DNA of 64,000 nt from Natronolimnobius baerhuensis. GTDB lineage: Archaea; Halobacteriota; Halobacteria; Halobacteriales; Natrialbaceae. Position 1 is the stretch's first letter, and each line of letters begins with the position of its first letter. The stretch is taken from NCBI RefSeq assembly GCF_002177135.1, contig NZ_MWPH01000002.1, positions 620,001-684,000 on the forward strand, written 5' to 3'. The position numbers were made by a program, and so were the translations under genes. The notes below the pieces were generated by a model, which had not been told where the DNA came from, did no database searches, and saw nothing but the letters and a program-made list of their open reading frames with translations. Below are positions 52,293 to 60,869 of the stretch, piece after piece.

Positions 52293-53783
52293 ATGACTGC
52301 CCAGACCGTCCAGCAGGGCGACCTCGTGACCGTCATCGGCCTCGAGGTCCACGTCCAACTGGAGACTGACACGAAAATCTTCTGTGGCTGCTCGACTGAC
52401 CAGACCGACGAGCCAAACGAGAACGTCTGTCCGGTCTGTCTCGGATTGCCCGGCGCGTTGCCCGTCCTGAACGAAGGGGCCGTCGAGGCCGCCGTCAAAA
52501 TCGGCAAGGCCATCGACGCCGACATCCCCGAAGAGACCCGCTTCCATCGGAAGAATTACTACTACCCCGACCTGCCCAAGAACTTCCAGATTACCCAATA
52601 CGACGAGCCGATCTGTCAGGAAGGAGAACTCGAGGTCTCGGTCGAGGGCGAGCGCCGAACGATTACCGTCGAGCGCGCCCATCTCGAGGAGGACCCGGGA
52701 AGCCTCCAACACGTCGGCGGCGGAATCGACACTGCCGACTACACCTTGGTCGACTACAACCGCGCGGGGACGCCGCTGATGGAAATCGTCACCGCACCCG
52801 ACTTCCGCAGTCCCGACGAAGTCCGTGCGTTCCTCGACGAACTCGAGGAAGTGCTCGAGTACCTGAGCGTGTTCAACGCCGAGCGCGACGGCAGCCTGCG
52901 GATCGACGCCAACCTCTCGATAATTCCGGAAGACGAAATCGAGAGCAACGACGTCGACGAGATCGGCGCGGACGCGCTCGCGGCCGCCAACCGAACGGAA
53001 GTCAAGAACATCTCGAGTCACAAAGGAGCGGAAAAAGCGCTGGCGTACGAGGAAACCCGCCAGAAAAACGCCATCCAGCGCGGCCGTGCAGTCGAACAGG
53101 AGACCCGCCACTGGGACGAGAGTCGTGGGATCACAGTCTCGATGCGCTCGAAAGAGGAGGAAAAAGACTATCGCTACTTCGAGGAGGCTGATCTCCCGCC
53201 GCTTCGCGTTTCGGGCTGGAAAGACAAGATCGACATTCCGGAACTGCCCTCCGCGCGACGCGAGCGCTTCCAGGACGAGTACGACCTGAGCGAGGAAGCC
53301 GCCTCGAAACTCACCTCGACGAAGCAGGTCGCAGACTTCTACGAGGACATCGCCAGCGAGTTCGACCCCGACCTCGCCGCGACGTGGGTCGCGGACAACC
53401 TGCTCGGGGAACTCAACTACCGCGACATGGAAATTACGGACCTCGAGGGTCGACTCGAGGAGGTTACCCGCCTTGTCGAACTCGTCGCGACGGACGAGAT
53501 TACGGCGAAAAACGCCCGCGAAACGGTGCTTCGCGGGATGCTTGATGACGACGCGGAACCGGACGACATCGTTGAGGCCGAGGATCTGGGCAAGACCGAC
53601 GAAGGCGAGGTCCAGCAGGCCGTTGTCGACGCAATCGACGAGAACCCAGACGCTGTCGACGACTACGAATCCGGCGACGACGGCGCGATCAACTTCCTCG
53701 TCGGCCAGGTCATGCAAAAGACCGGCGGGAGCGCAGATCCCGGTGACGTGAACCAGTTATTGCGCGCCGAACTCGAGGAGTAG
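52293..53783 (+). CDS. gatB: Asp/Glu-tRNA amidotransferase subunit B
   Basis: This 496-residue subunit amidates misacylated Asp-tRNA(Asn) and/or Glu-tRNA(Gln). Signatures are TVIGLEVHVQLETDTKIFCG, a zinc site with CGCS and CPVCLG, EEDPGSLQHVGG, DYNRAGTPLMEIVTAPD and, at the end, the YqeY-like tail domain (GQVMQKTGGSADPGDVNQLL). Length is normal. GatA and GatC are not in the window. Confidence 0.96.
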   Translation: MTAQTVQQGDLVTVIGLEVHVQLETDTKIFCGCSTDQTDEPNENVCPVCLGLPGALPVLNEGAVEAAVKIGKAIDADIPEETRFHRKNYYYPDLPKNFQITQYDEPICQEGELEVSVEGERRTITVERAHLEEDPGSLQHVGGGIDTADYTLVDYNRAGTPLMEIVTAPDFRSPDEVRAFLDELEEVLEYLSVFNAERDGSLRIDANLSIIPEDEIESNDVDEIGADALAAANRTEVKNISSHKGAEKALAYEETRQKNAIQRGRAVEQETRHWDESRGITVSMRSKEEEKDYRYFEEADLPPLRVSGWKDKIDIPELPSARRERFQDEYDLSEEAASKLTSTKQVADFYEDIASEFDPDLAATWVADNLLGELNYRDMEITDLEGRLEEVTRLVELVATDEITAKNARETVLRGMLDDDAEPDDIVEAEDLGKTDEGEVQQAVVDAIDENPDAVDDYESGDDGAINFLVGQVMQKTGGSADPGDVNQLLRAELEE

Positions 53784-53977
53784 AACCAAGCGACGCCGTC
53801 CGAACCAACGAGAGAGGTGGGTTTCGGTTTTCTTCACAGAGACATTCGCAGCGGCACAGGCAGCGTGTTACTTTTAGGGTGTATTCGTGGTAGAATGCGC
53901 GCCGTTCTGGAGGGCCGATGGAGGCAACGCGGGTGAGTCCGAGTCGGCGACCCGAACGGTGACCGATGGTGATCACA

Positions 53978-54427
53978 ATGGCGACAGATAAGATAGCACT
54001 CGTTCGACGAGATCCGGAGGAGGTATGGACGGAGGGCAACCTCGAGACGATAGACGAGATCTTCGCGGCGGATTTCGTCCTGCACGATCCGTCTTCGGCT
54101 GACGACTCGAAGGGGCGAGACGAGTACAGAGCGTACGTCGAAGCCTATCGGGAGGCGTTCCCGGACGTGGAATACGAGGTCGAACACGTACTTGCCGAGG
54201 ACGATACCGTCGCACTGCGATACACCGCACACGGCACTCACGACGGCGAGTTCATGGGCCTGGAACCAACCGGTGACCAGGTCTCCGTTTCGGGCATGGA
54301 AATGTATCGAATCGAAGACGAACAAATCGCCGAAATGTGGACGAGTTACGACGCGCTGGGGCTGTTTCAGGAACTCGGTGTCGTCCCTCCGCTTGAGGAT
54401 CTCGGCGAGAGCGCCGATCCAGCGTAA
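53978..54427 (+). CDS. SnoaL-like / ester cyclase family protein
   Basis: This 149-residue NTF2-fold protein has ETIDEIFAADFVLHDPSSAD, AYREAFPDVEYEVEHVLAED and the motif VALRYTAHGTHDGEFMGLEP, then MYRIEDEQIAEMWTSYDALG. This order is typical of SnoaL/ester-cyclase-like proteins that act on small ring substrates or polyketides. It probably does not make polyketides in this organism; its substrate is unknown. The start at ATG 53978 is fixed by a GGTGAT ribosome binding site four bases upstream. Confidence 0.85.
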   Translation: MATDKIALVRRDPEEVWTEGNLETIDEIFAADFVLHDPSSADDSKGRDEYRAYVEAYREAFPDVEYEVEHVLAEDDTVALRYTAHGTHDGEFMGLEPTGDQVSVSGMEMYRIEDEQIAEMWTSYDALGLFQELGVVPPLEDLGESADPA

Positions 54428-54498
54428 TCTATCCGGTAGCGGAAACTCCGATCGAATGACCCCGCGAATTATGGGCGAGTGACGAGTGGGGGTCCGAT

Positions 54499-55521
54499 AT
54501 GGACCGGATCACGCTGGGTAACGAGGAGTTCGAGGGGAACAACAACACCTACGTCCTCGCCGGCGACAGCGCAGACGGCGATGGCGGTTCGCTCGCGCTC
54601 GTCGACACCGGCATTGCAACGCCAGACTGTCGGGCCGACCTCCGCGAGGGACTGGCCGAACGCGGCTACGAGTTTGCGGATATTGATGCCATCGTGCTCA
54701 CTCACTTTCATCCCGACCACAGCGGACTGGCCGGCGAGATTCAAGCCGAAAGCGATGCGACAGTGTACGTCCACGCGGCCGACGCGCCCCTCGTCGCACA
54801 GGACACAGACGCCACAGCGGCCTTCGACCAGCGCCGCCGCGACGCCCTCGAGCAGTGGGGCCTTCCCGCTGCCCCAAAAGCGGAACTACTCGCCTTTCTC
54901 GAGGCCGCAGATGGAATCCAGGGCGAGCCCGCAGACGTGACGCCGATCGAAGACGGCGACGTGCTCGAGGTCGGCGGGCACCGACTCGAGACGGTGCATG
55001 CGCCGGGTCACGCAGCGGGACTGTGCTGGTTCGAGATTTCGGACGGCGCTGAAAGCGACGCCACCGAGGCGTTCGTCGGCGACACCATCCTGCCGGTCTA
55101 CACGCCGAACGTCGGCGGCGCAGATGTTCGGGTCGAGCGCCCGCTCGAGCAGTATCTCGACACGCTCGAGCGACTCGTCGTACGCGACTACGACCGCGTC
55201 TGGCCCGGCCATCGCGACCCGATCGAGGAGCCGAGCGAGCGCGCGCGAACGATCGCCGCCCACCACCGCGAGCGGACCGAAAACGTCCTCGAGGTGCTCG
55301 CCGATCACGGGCCGGCGGATCCGTGGACGGTCAGCGCCCACCTCTTTGGCGATCTCGAGGGAATCCACATTTTCCACGGACCGGGCGAGGCGTACGCCCA
55401 CCTGGATCATCTCTCTCAGGAAGGAGTTCTCGACCTCGAGGGCGGTGAGTACCGGCTGACGGTCGACCTCGAGCGCGTCGACCTCGATGCGGTGTTGCCG
55501 TCGATCACCGATTCGACGTGA
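54499..55521 (+). CDS. metallo-beta-lactamase fold hydrolase
   Basis: This 340-residue MBL-fold protein has the dinuclear zinc motif LTHFHPDHSG (H-x-H-x-D-H), VHAPGHAAGLCWF, the bridging Asp in VGDTILPVY and the C-terminal GHRDPIEEP. A C-terminal winged-helix-like part (about 260-330) has ENVLEVLADHGPADPWTVSAHLFG, seen in the LACTB2-like/glyoxalase-like branch. It probably hydrolyses a thioester or ester; substrate is unknown. It is converging with another MBL-fold gene, five bases apart, and the two are not closely similar. Confidence 0.85.
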   Translation: MDRITLGNEEFEGNNNTYVLAGDSADGDGGSLALVDTGIATPDCRADLREGLAERGYEFADIDAIVLTHFHPDHSGLAGEIQAESDATVYVHAADAPLVAQDTDATAAFDQRRRDALEQWGLPAAPKAELLAFLEAADGIQGEPADVTPIEDGDVLEVGGHRLETVHAPGHAAGLCWFEISDGAESDATEAFVGDTILPVYTPNVGGADVRVERPLEQYLDTLERLVVRDYDRVWPGHRDPIEEPSERARTIAAHHRERTENVLEVLADHGPADPWTVSAHLFGDLEGIHIFHGPGEAYAHLDHLSQEGVLDLEGGEYRLTVDLERVDLDAVLPSITDST

Positions 55522-55525
55522 GCGC

Positions 55526-56329
55526 CTAAAGCGAGCGTAGGCGCTCGAGGTCGTCCGCGTCGTGTCCGCAGATGACGGTCGCGTCCCGTCGGCGCTCGAG
55601 ATCCTGCACTCGTTGCAGGCTCTCAAACCAGTCGCGCTTGCTCCAGAGCAGGCCACCGCCCATCGGCCGTTCGTCGTCGTAGTTCGCCCGCGTGTAGGCC
55701 TGATCGCCAGCGAGAATCACGGTTCCTGCGCCCGCGTCCTCGAGTTCGAGGACGACGCCGAGCAAGCCGGGTGTGTGCCCGGGGAGACGGACGAACTCGA
55801 GGCCGTCGAACCCGTGTGCGCGCTCGCCGTGGACGATTTCCCACTCGAGATCATGATCGAAGTCCGCAGCGAGGTAGGCGATATCGGCGTCCGCGGCGTC
55901 GGTTTTCGCGCTGTAGTAGGCGTATTTGAGTTCGCGTTCGTGGACGTAAATCGGCGTCTCAGTCCCAGCGAAGGTCTCGAGGCCGCCGGCGTGATCGAGA
56001 TGCAGGTGAGACTGGATGACGTAATCGATCTCAGAGATAGCGTAGCCGGCGTCGGCGAGGTCGTCCTCGAGCGGCCGCAGGCCGGTGTGTTCGAAGGCGT
56101 CGTACAGCGATGCGGGCCAGTGACCGTCGGCCGCGTCGGGATGGGAGCCGGTGTCCCACAGGATCGTTCCGTCGGGGTGGTCGATCACCACGTTGTACAC
56201 CGGCGCGGTCTCTACCTCGGCGTCCGGGTTCGGTTCACTCGCAGTCGCGAGGCTCGCTCCCTCACGGAGGTTGTTCACGTCGGCAGTGATCGTTCCGCGC
56301 TCAATCGGCGTCAGACTCGCATCGACCAT
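55526..56329 (-). CDS. N-acyl homoserine lactonase-like MBL-fold hydrolase
   Basis: This 267-residue metallo-beta-lactamase protein has IQSHLHLDHAGGL (H-x-H-x-D-H), RLPGHTPGLLGV, LAGDQAYTRANYDDERPMGG and a C-terminal HD. The N-terminal part (ETAPVYNVVIDHPDGTILWD) and the LAGDQAYT region resemble AiiA-type quorum-quenching lactonases. AHL signalling is not established in this group, so the real ester may differ. ATG 56329 is preferred over the upstream in-frame start at 56338. Confidence 0.8.
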   Translation of the reverse strand: MVDASLTPIERGTITADVNNLREGASLATASEPNPDAEVETAPVYNVVIDHPDGTILWDTGSHPDAADGHWPASLYDAFEHTGLRPLEDDLADAGYAISEIDYVIQSHLHLDHAGGLETFAGTETPIYVHERELKYAYYSAKTDAADADIAYLAADFDHDLEWEIVHGERAHGFDGLEFVRLPGHTPGLLGVVLELEDAGAGTVILAGDQAYTRANYDDERPMGGGLLWSKRDWFESLQRVQDLERRRDATVICGHDADDLERLRSL

Positions 56330-56441
56330 AGCGAACACTCGACAACGATTGTATAGTCAGTGGCGGTCTCGGCCGGCCTCGCTCTCGAGCAGTTGGCAAT
56401 GCCGGCCATAGCACTATTCCACAGCTCGGTGACGTGTCCGT

Positions 56442-56576
56442 ATGGTCAGACTCTCGAGTGGCGTCATCCTCGTTGGTGTCGTCTTCCTGTTCATTCCGAT
56501 CCCGCCGATTGCAACGATAGCTGGTATCCTCACGATACTCGCTGGAATCGCGCTTCGGTTCCTGTTCGATCTGTAA
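56442..56576 (+). CDS. 44-residue membrane protein
   Basis: This small frame starts MVRLSSGVILVGVVFLFIPI and continues with a Pro-Pro turn and a second hydrophobic helix, ending LRFLFDL. The two-helix hairpin with a central IPIPPI turn is a pattern I associate with a haloarchaeal family of tiny membrane proteins. Position, composition and the stop before the next gene support it. Function unknown. Confidence 0.6.
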   Translation: MVRLSSGVILVGVVFLFIPIPPIATIAGILTILAGIALRFLFDL

Positions 56577-56656
56577 CGATCAGGCAGGGTCGAGTCGGTG
56601 CTTCTCAGACAGCCGTTAGGTTGACGGCTTTTAGGACTGGTCCACGAAGGCCACGT

Positions 56657-57958
56657 ATGGAGTCGACGCCCCAAGTTGTCATCGTTGGTGGAGGACTGGC
56701 CGGACTCGTCACAGCGCGGCATCTCGCTGGCGGCGGCGTTGACGTGACCCTTCTCGAGGCCCGCGAGACGGTTGGCGGCCGCGTTCGGACGACCGAGCGC
56801 GACGGCTATCGCTTCGACCGGGGCTTTCAGGTGCTGTTTACCGCCTACCCAGCAGTCAGGCGAGAACTCGACCTCGAGGCGCTCGACCTCCGACCCTTTT
56901 CTCCGGGGGCAACAATCGCAAAGCCGAACCATCGCTCGACGCTTTCGGATCCGCTGCGTGAGCCACGAACCGCACTCGATACGCTGTTCAACCCAGATAT
57001 TACGCTCGGGGACAAACATCGCGTCCTCTCACTGTGGCGAGACCTCCGCGGGCGCGACCCAGCCGCGGTGTTCGCCGGCGACCGCGACGACGCGGACACC
57101 ACGATTGCACAGTTCCTTCGCGAGCGGGGCTTTTCCGAGCAGTTCCTCGAGAATTTTATTGGCCCGTTCTACGGCGGGATTACCCTCGACCGGACGCTCG
57201 GAACCTCGAGTCGCGTCTTCGAGTACACGTTCGGCGCGCTCGCGTCGGGGTCGATAGCCGTCCCCGCGGCGGGAATGGAAGCGATTCCAACCCAACTCGC
57301 CGACCACGCGCGGACGGAGGGCGCAACGCTCGAGACCGGCCTCGAGGTCGAATCGGTCGAGAGCGAGGATGGCGGGGCTGTCGTAACGGGCGTAACTGAC
57401 GGCGACGCAACCGAGTACGAGGCCGACGCGGTCGTCGTCGCGACCGATCCGCCGACGGCAGCAGCACTCACAGATGTGACGGGAATCCCAACCGACAGTC
57501 AGGCTTGCGTGACCCAGTACTACCGCCTGCCCGGGCTGACTGAGTTCGAGAACGACCGTCGCCTCCTGTTGAACGCGACTGCGGAGGGGCCGAACCACGT
57601 CGTTCCACACAGCGCCGTTGCCCCCGAGTACGCGCCCGACGACGAGACGCTGCTCAGTGCGACCTACCTCGGCGAACGTGAGGAAAGCGACGAAGAACTC
57701 GAGGATCTCACTCGCGAGACGCTCGCCTCGTGGTACCCTGAGCGTGTGTTCGATGGCCTCGAGCGCCTGCATACCGACCGGATCGACTTCGCACAGTTTT
57801 CTCAGCCGCCGGGGATCTACGAGCAGTTGCCCGACGTGCGTGACCCCGACGGGCCGGTGTATCTGGCTGGCGACTACACCCGCTGGTCGTCGATCCAGGG
57901 CGCGATGGAAAGCGGCCGGCAGGCGGCGCAGGCAGTGCTCGAGGATCTGTCCGGATAG
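56657..57958 (+). CDS. FAD-dependent amine-oxidase/phytoene-desaturase-like oxidoreductase
   Basis: This 433-residue flavoprotein has the N-terminal FAD motif VVIVGGGLAGLVTARHLAG and GGRVRTTERDGYRFDRG, and a C-terminal FAD motif VYLAGDYTRWSSIQGAMESG. The order matches amine oxidase/carotenoid-desaturase-like proteins. Substrate is unproven: carotenoid modification is one option. There is no carotenoid gene beside it; the retinal cluster is 5 kb upstream. Confidence 0.85.
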   Translation: MESTPQVVIVGGGLAGLVTARHLAGGGVDVTLLEARETVGGRVRTTERDGYRFDRGFQVLFTAYPAVRRELDLEALDLRPFSPGATIAKPNHRSTLSDPLREPRTALDTLFNPDITLGDKHRVLSLWRDLRGRDPAAVFAGDRDDADTTIAQFLRERGFSEQFLENFIGPFYGGITLDRTLGTSSRVFEYTFGALASGSIAVPAAGMEAIPTQLADHARTEGATLETGLEVESVESEDGGAVVTGVTDGDATEYEADAVVVATDPPTAAALTDVTGIPTDSQACVTQYYRLPGLTEFENDRRLLLNATAEGPNHVVPHSAVAPEYAPDDETLLSATYLGEREESDEELEDLTRETLASWYPERVFDGLERLHTDRIDFAQFSQPPGIYEQLPDVRDPDGPVYLAGDYTRWSSIQGAMESGRQAAQAVLEDLSG

Positions 57959-57971
57959 CGAGGACGGGTGG

Positions 57972-58379
57972 TCAGTGCCTGTCAGCTACGGTGCCTGTCG
58001 ACAGCGAGGGGACAACGAAGACGCCCATCCCAAAGAGGAGGTAGCTCGCGGGGTCGGGCTCTGGGACTGGCTCGAGCGCCGCGGTCACGATGAGAGCGAG
58101 CGCGATGAGGACGAACGCGCGGTAGCCGGCCCGGTAGTGACGGTGACGGCGCTGCTCGTCGAATCGAAGCTGTCCGCGGCGGGCGGCGACGACCTGCCAC
58201 GCGCCGGCAGTAGCCATGAGTCCTGCAACGAGGAAGACGGGGAGTAGCCGCGTCCACGCGTGCCCGTCAGTGATGTTGAGGGCCGTGAACCCGACCGCGA
58301 GGACAACACCGGTTGCGACCAGCACCCAGCCGGTTCGATGCTGCTGGGAGAGCGTCGAGGGTGGGGTCAACAGACGCAT
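57972..58379 (-). CDS. four-helix membrane protein of unknown function
   Basis: This 135-residue protein has hydrophobic segments near residues 16-36, 44-66, 86-104 and 112-130. A basic loop (RRGQLRFDEQRRHRHYRAGY) lies between helices two and three. No domain is recognised. It is monocistronic and converges on the flavoprotein gene with a 13-base gap. Confidence 0.7.
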   Translation of the reverse strand: MRLLTPPSTLSQQHRTGWVLVATGVVLAVGFTALNITDGHAWTRLLPVFLVAGLMATAGAWQVVAARRGQLRFDEQRRHRHYRAGYRAFVLIALALIVTAALEPVPEPDPASYLLFGMGVFVVPSLSTGTVADRH

Positions 58380-58413
58380 ACGTGGAATTTTCTTCTGTTA
58401 ACACTAATACAGT

Positions 58414-59286
58414 TTATGATTGGCTGATACGCTGACAAATATCGACTGCCCCACTCTCCTCGAGATCGACGACAAGCGTCGTCTCCTTAAGCGAGATGGT
58501 GACCCTAGCTTTGCCATCCTCGAGAAGTTCGACATCGCTCAGTTGGACTAGCGACAGCGAGCCGAGCTGGGTCGCCGGCGGCTCGAGGTCGTGGGCGGCG
58601 TACAGGTGGCGGACAGCGGGATGGGAGACGAGTAAGTCGGGAATCGGAATCGGGTACGACATCCAGCAGGCCTCGCAGGCGGCTCTCGCGTAGACGGTGT
58701 CGTACTGGAGCGTGAATTCGGGGACCGACTCGTGTGGAAAGGAGAACGTGGCTGGTCCCCAACAATAGGGACAGACGCCGCGACGAAGTGAGTCGACGTG
58801 AGCCGCATGTCGTCGAAGCACGAGGTCGACAAGCGTCTCGAGGGACTGGTGAGATGCAGCGATTGGCGGGACGGGATACCCCATCGAGACGCCGTGGTCG
58901 GGACAGGACAGCGTCAGCAGGTGTTCGTGATGGCGAGCGAGGAGCGACGCTTCGCAGTGGGGACAAGACGCGTCGATAGTCGTCTCGCGAGTCGTCGCAT
59001 CGGCGTAGATCCCGGATCGGATCGCAGTGACGACCTCGAGCGCGGCGATGGTCGGGCGGTACTGTTCGCGTTCCTTGACGACGAACTCCTCCTGAAGCTT
59101 TCCGAGGTGGTAGCTGAACCGGCTCGTATCATCGATGTCGACCAGGTCGTAGAGGGCGGAAAACGAAAGCCAACCGGTCGCCCACGCCTCGTCGTAATGG
59201 TCGGCCAGTTCGAACAGGATCTCGAGTCGCGTTTCGTCACCCAGGGCCGCGTAGGCGTCGTCGGGGACGGAATATTCCGAAGTCAC
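58414..59286 (-). CDS. ArsR-like winged-helix regulator with zinc-ribbon-like repeats
   Basis: This 290-residue regulator has an N-terminal winged helix (AALGDETRLEILFELADHYD, FSALYDLVDIDDTSRFSYHL) of the haloarchaeal ArsR type, followed by a domain with three CxxC-like pairs (CPHC, CPYC, CEAC) alternating with strands. A cysteine pair-rich ligand or metal-binding module is likely. GTG 59286 is chosen because the TTTAAGTT box at 59342-59349 is too close to the alternative TTG at 59334. The regulated genes are unknown; the divergent CPBP protease is a candidate. Confidence 0.75.
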   Translation of the reverse strand: MTSEYSVPDDAYAALGDETRLEILFELADHYDEAWATGWLSFSALYDLVDIDDTSRFSYHLGKLQEEFVVKEREQYRPTIAALEVVTAIRSGIYADATTRETTIDASCPHCEASLLARHHEHLLTLSCPDHGVSMGYPVPPIAASHQSLETLVDLVLRRHAAHVDSLRRGVCPYCWGPATFSFPHESVPEFTLQYDTVYARAACEACWMSYPIPIPDLLVSHPAVRHLYAAHDLEPPATQLGSLSLVQLSDVELLEDGKARVTISLKETTLVVDLEESGAVDICQRISQS

Positions 59287-59394
59287 GTCTTGTCGTCTCG
59301 CACCCGGTCCGAATAATCGTTGGGAACCTGTCAAACACCCAACTTAAATGTCATACAGGTAACAGTTATTGAGTCGGCTCCCAACGGCTCGACC

Positions 59395-60150
59395 ATGGGT
59401 GAAACGACCCAACAGCGTGGAGGTATCGACGCTCAAACTGACCGATCCGGGCGCACTCGAGCGCTGGCTATCGTCGCGGGGCTCAGTGTCGCAGCAGTGG
59501 GTGCGAACACCGCTGCCAGTTTCCTTGCGGTGCAGTTGCAGTTCATTGGCGGTGATGGACTGACGTTCGCACTCAATCTGCTCGCGGTGCAGTTGTCATT
59601 TCTCGTCGTTGGCGTCGGCTACCTATGGTTCCGGCCGGCGATTACCGTGTCAGTTCGGTGGCCAACTCGAGACGAACTGGCCGTTGCCTTTGCCGGGCTC
59701 GTAGCCGGACTTGTCGCCGTGTCACTCTCGTTTGTTAGCAGCGACGTAGTGGTTCCCTCCCTCGAGTTGTGGCCCCATTTCTCGGCATATTCGGGATACA
59801 ACGCCTCATCAGTGACCATGGTGCTCGTCGGAGCAGTGTTGTCGCTGCTAGTCATCGGCCCCGTCGAAGAGTTTCTCTTTCGCGGTGTAATCCAGGGTCG
59901 ACTACGCGCGGTGTTCGGGCCGGTCGCGGCCATTGGCCTCGCGAGTTTCGTCTTTGCATTCTTTCACTTCTATCTGATCCTCCTGCTTGAGGTCCCCGCC
60001 GCGGTCATCGCCCACATGCTCGTCTACTACACAGTAATGGGCGCGATTTTCGGCGTGACCTACGAACGAACGGGGACACTCGTCGTTCCAGCGCTGGTCC
60101 ACGGCGCGTTCAACGCTGTCCTCTTTCTCAGCGCAGTTCCATTCGCCTAG
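59395..60150 (+). CDS. CPBP family intramembrane metalloprotease
   Basis: This 251-residue membrane protein has eight hydrophobic segments. The CAAX-protease/bacteriocin-processing (CPBP, Abi) motifs are GPVEEFLFRGVIQGR (EExxxR), FAFFHFYL (His) and HGAFNAVLF (HxxxN). Members remove membrane peptides or act in self-immunity to bacteriocins; in haloarchaea the substrate is unknown. ATG 59395 is preferred over an upstream start. It shares a CTAG sequence with the convergent gene so that both stop codons overlap. Confidence 0.85.
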   Translation: MGETTQQRGGIDAQTDRSGRTRALAIVAGLSVAAVGANTAASFLAVQLQFIGGDGLTFALNLLAVQLSFLVVGVGYLWFRPAITVSVRWPTRDELAVAFAGLVAGLVAVSLSFVSSDVVVPSLELWPHFSAYSGYNASSVTMVLVGAVLSLLVIGPVEEFLFRGVIQGRLRAVFGPVAAIGLASFVFAFFHFYLILLLEVPAAVIAHMLVYYTVMGAIFGVTYERTGTLVVPALVHGAFNAVLFLSAVPFA

Positions 60151-60869
60151 AGAAAGCGACGGCACTCACCCAGCGGCGGAAACCACAGCGGCGCTTCCTG
60201 CCCGTCATCCCAGACCGCCGGGTAGAACGCGTCCGCGTCGGTCACCAGCGGCGACTGGAAGTCTCGAGCGCGCATCCGGTTGACCGTCGCGCCGCCGGCG
60301 AGTCGCGTGAACGCGGGGAGTACGAGCACGTCCGCGCCGTCGTAGACGCCGGGACCGTAGAGAACGCAGGGTCGCTTTCGGCCGTCGATTGCGAGTGCGG
60401 GATGGTCGTGGCCGATGACGTAACGCTCGACGTCATCGTAAATTGTGGGTTCTTCGTGGCCGTGACAGACGACCGTCTCGCCGTCTGGGAGTCGGTATTC
60501 AGGACTCGTTTCGCCGTCGAACACTGACTCGAGCATCGTATCGTGATTACCTGGCGTGACGACCAGCGACGCGCCGGCCTCAGCAATGGTCGACTCGAGG
60601 GCCTCGAGATCCCGGGCGACCCTGAGCGGGACGCGGTCGAACGCGTGCAACAGGTCGCCGGCGACGACGACCGTGTCCGGTTCGGTCTGTGCGAGCAGCG
60701 AGGCGAGACGGTTCTGTGCGTCGCTACCGTCGTCGATAGGTGCCTCGACGCGCGAGGTCTCGGCGCGGCCGAGGTGCAGGTCGGCGAGAAGCAGGGTGTC
60801 GGCGGCCGGGACGTATGCAGCGCGCTCGAGCGGGGAAAACGGTACCTCGACATCGACGGCGGGAGTCAC
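60147..60869 (-). CDS. metallophosphoesterase (ICC-like phosphohydrolase)
   Basis: This 240-residue calcineurin-like phosphoesterase has DLHLGRAE, GDLLHAFDR, VTPGNHDTM and GHDHPALAIDGR, giving the complete metal ligands. It belongs to the COG1407-like group found near DNA-processing genes but also elsewhere. Start is GTG 60869, which overlaps the archaeosortase stop (GTGA), so its translation is coupled to artA. Its substrate is unknown. Confidence 0.85.
   Translation of the reverse strand: MTPAVDVEVPFSPLERAAYVPAADTLLLADLHLGRAETSRVEAPIDDGSDAQNRLASLLAQTEPDTVVVAGDLLHAFDRVPLRVARDLEALESTIAEAGASLVVTPGNHDTMLESVFDGETSPEYRLPDGETVVCHGHEEPTIYDDVERYVIGHDHPALAIDGRKRPCVLYGPGVYDGADVLVLPAFTRLAGGATVNRMRARDFQSPLVTDADAFYPAVWDDGQEAPLWFPPLGECRRFL

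Noticed and set aside
52257-53717. Minus-strand frame of almost 490 codons opposite gatB
   Set aside because: Antisense of gatB with unnatural Val/Phe/Arg composition; no recognised domain.
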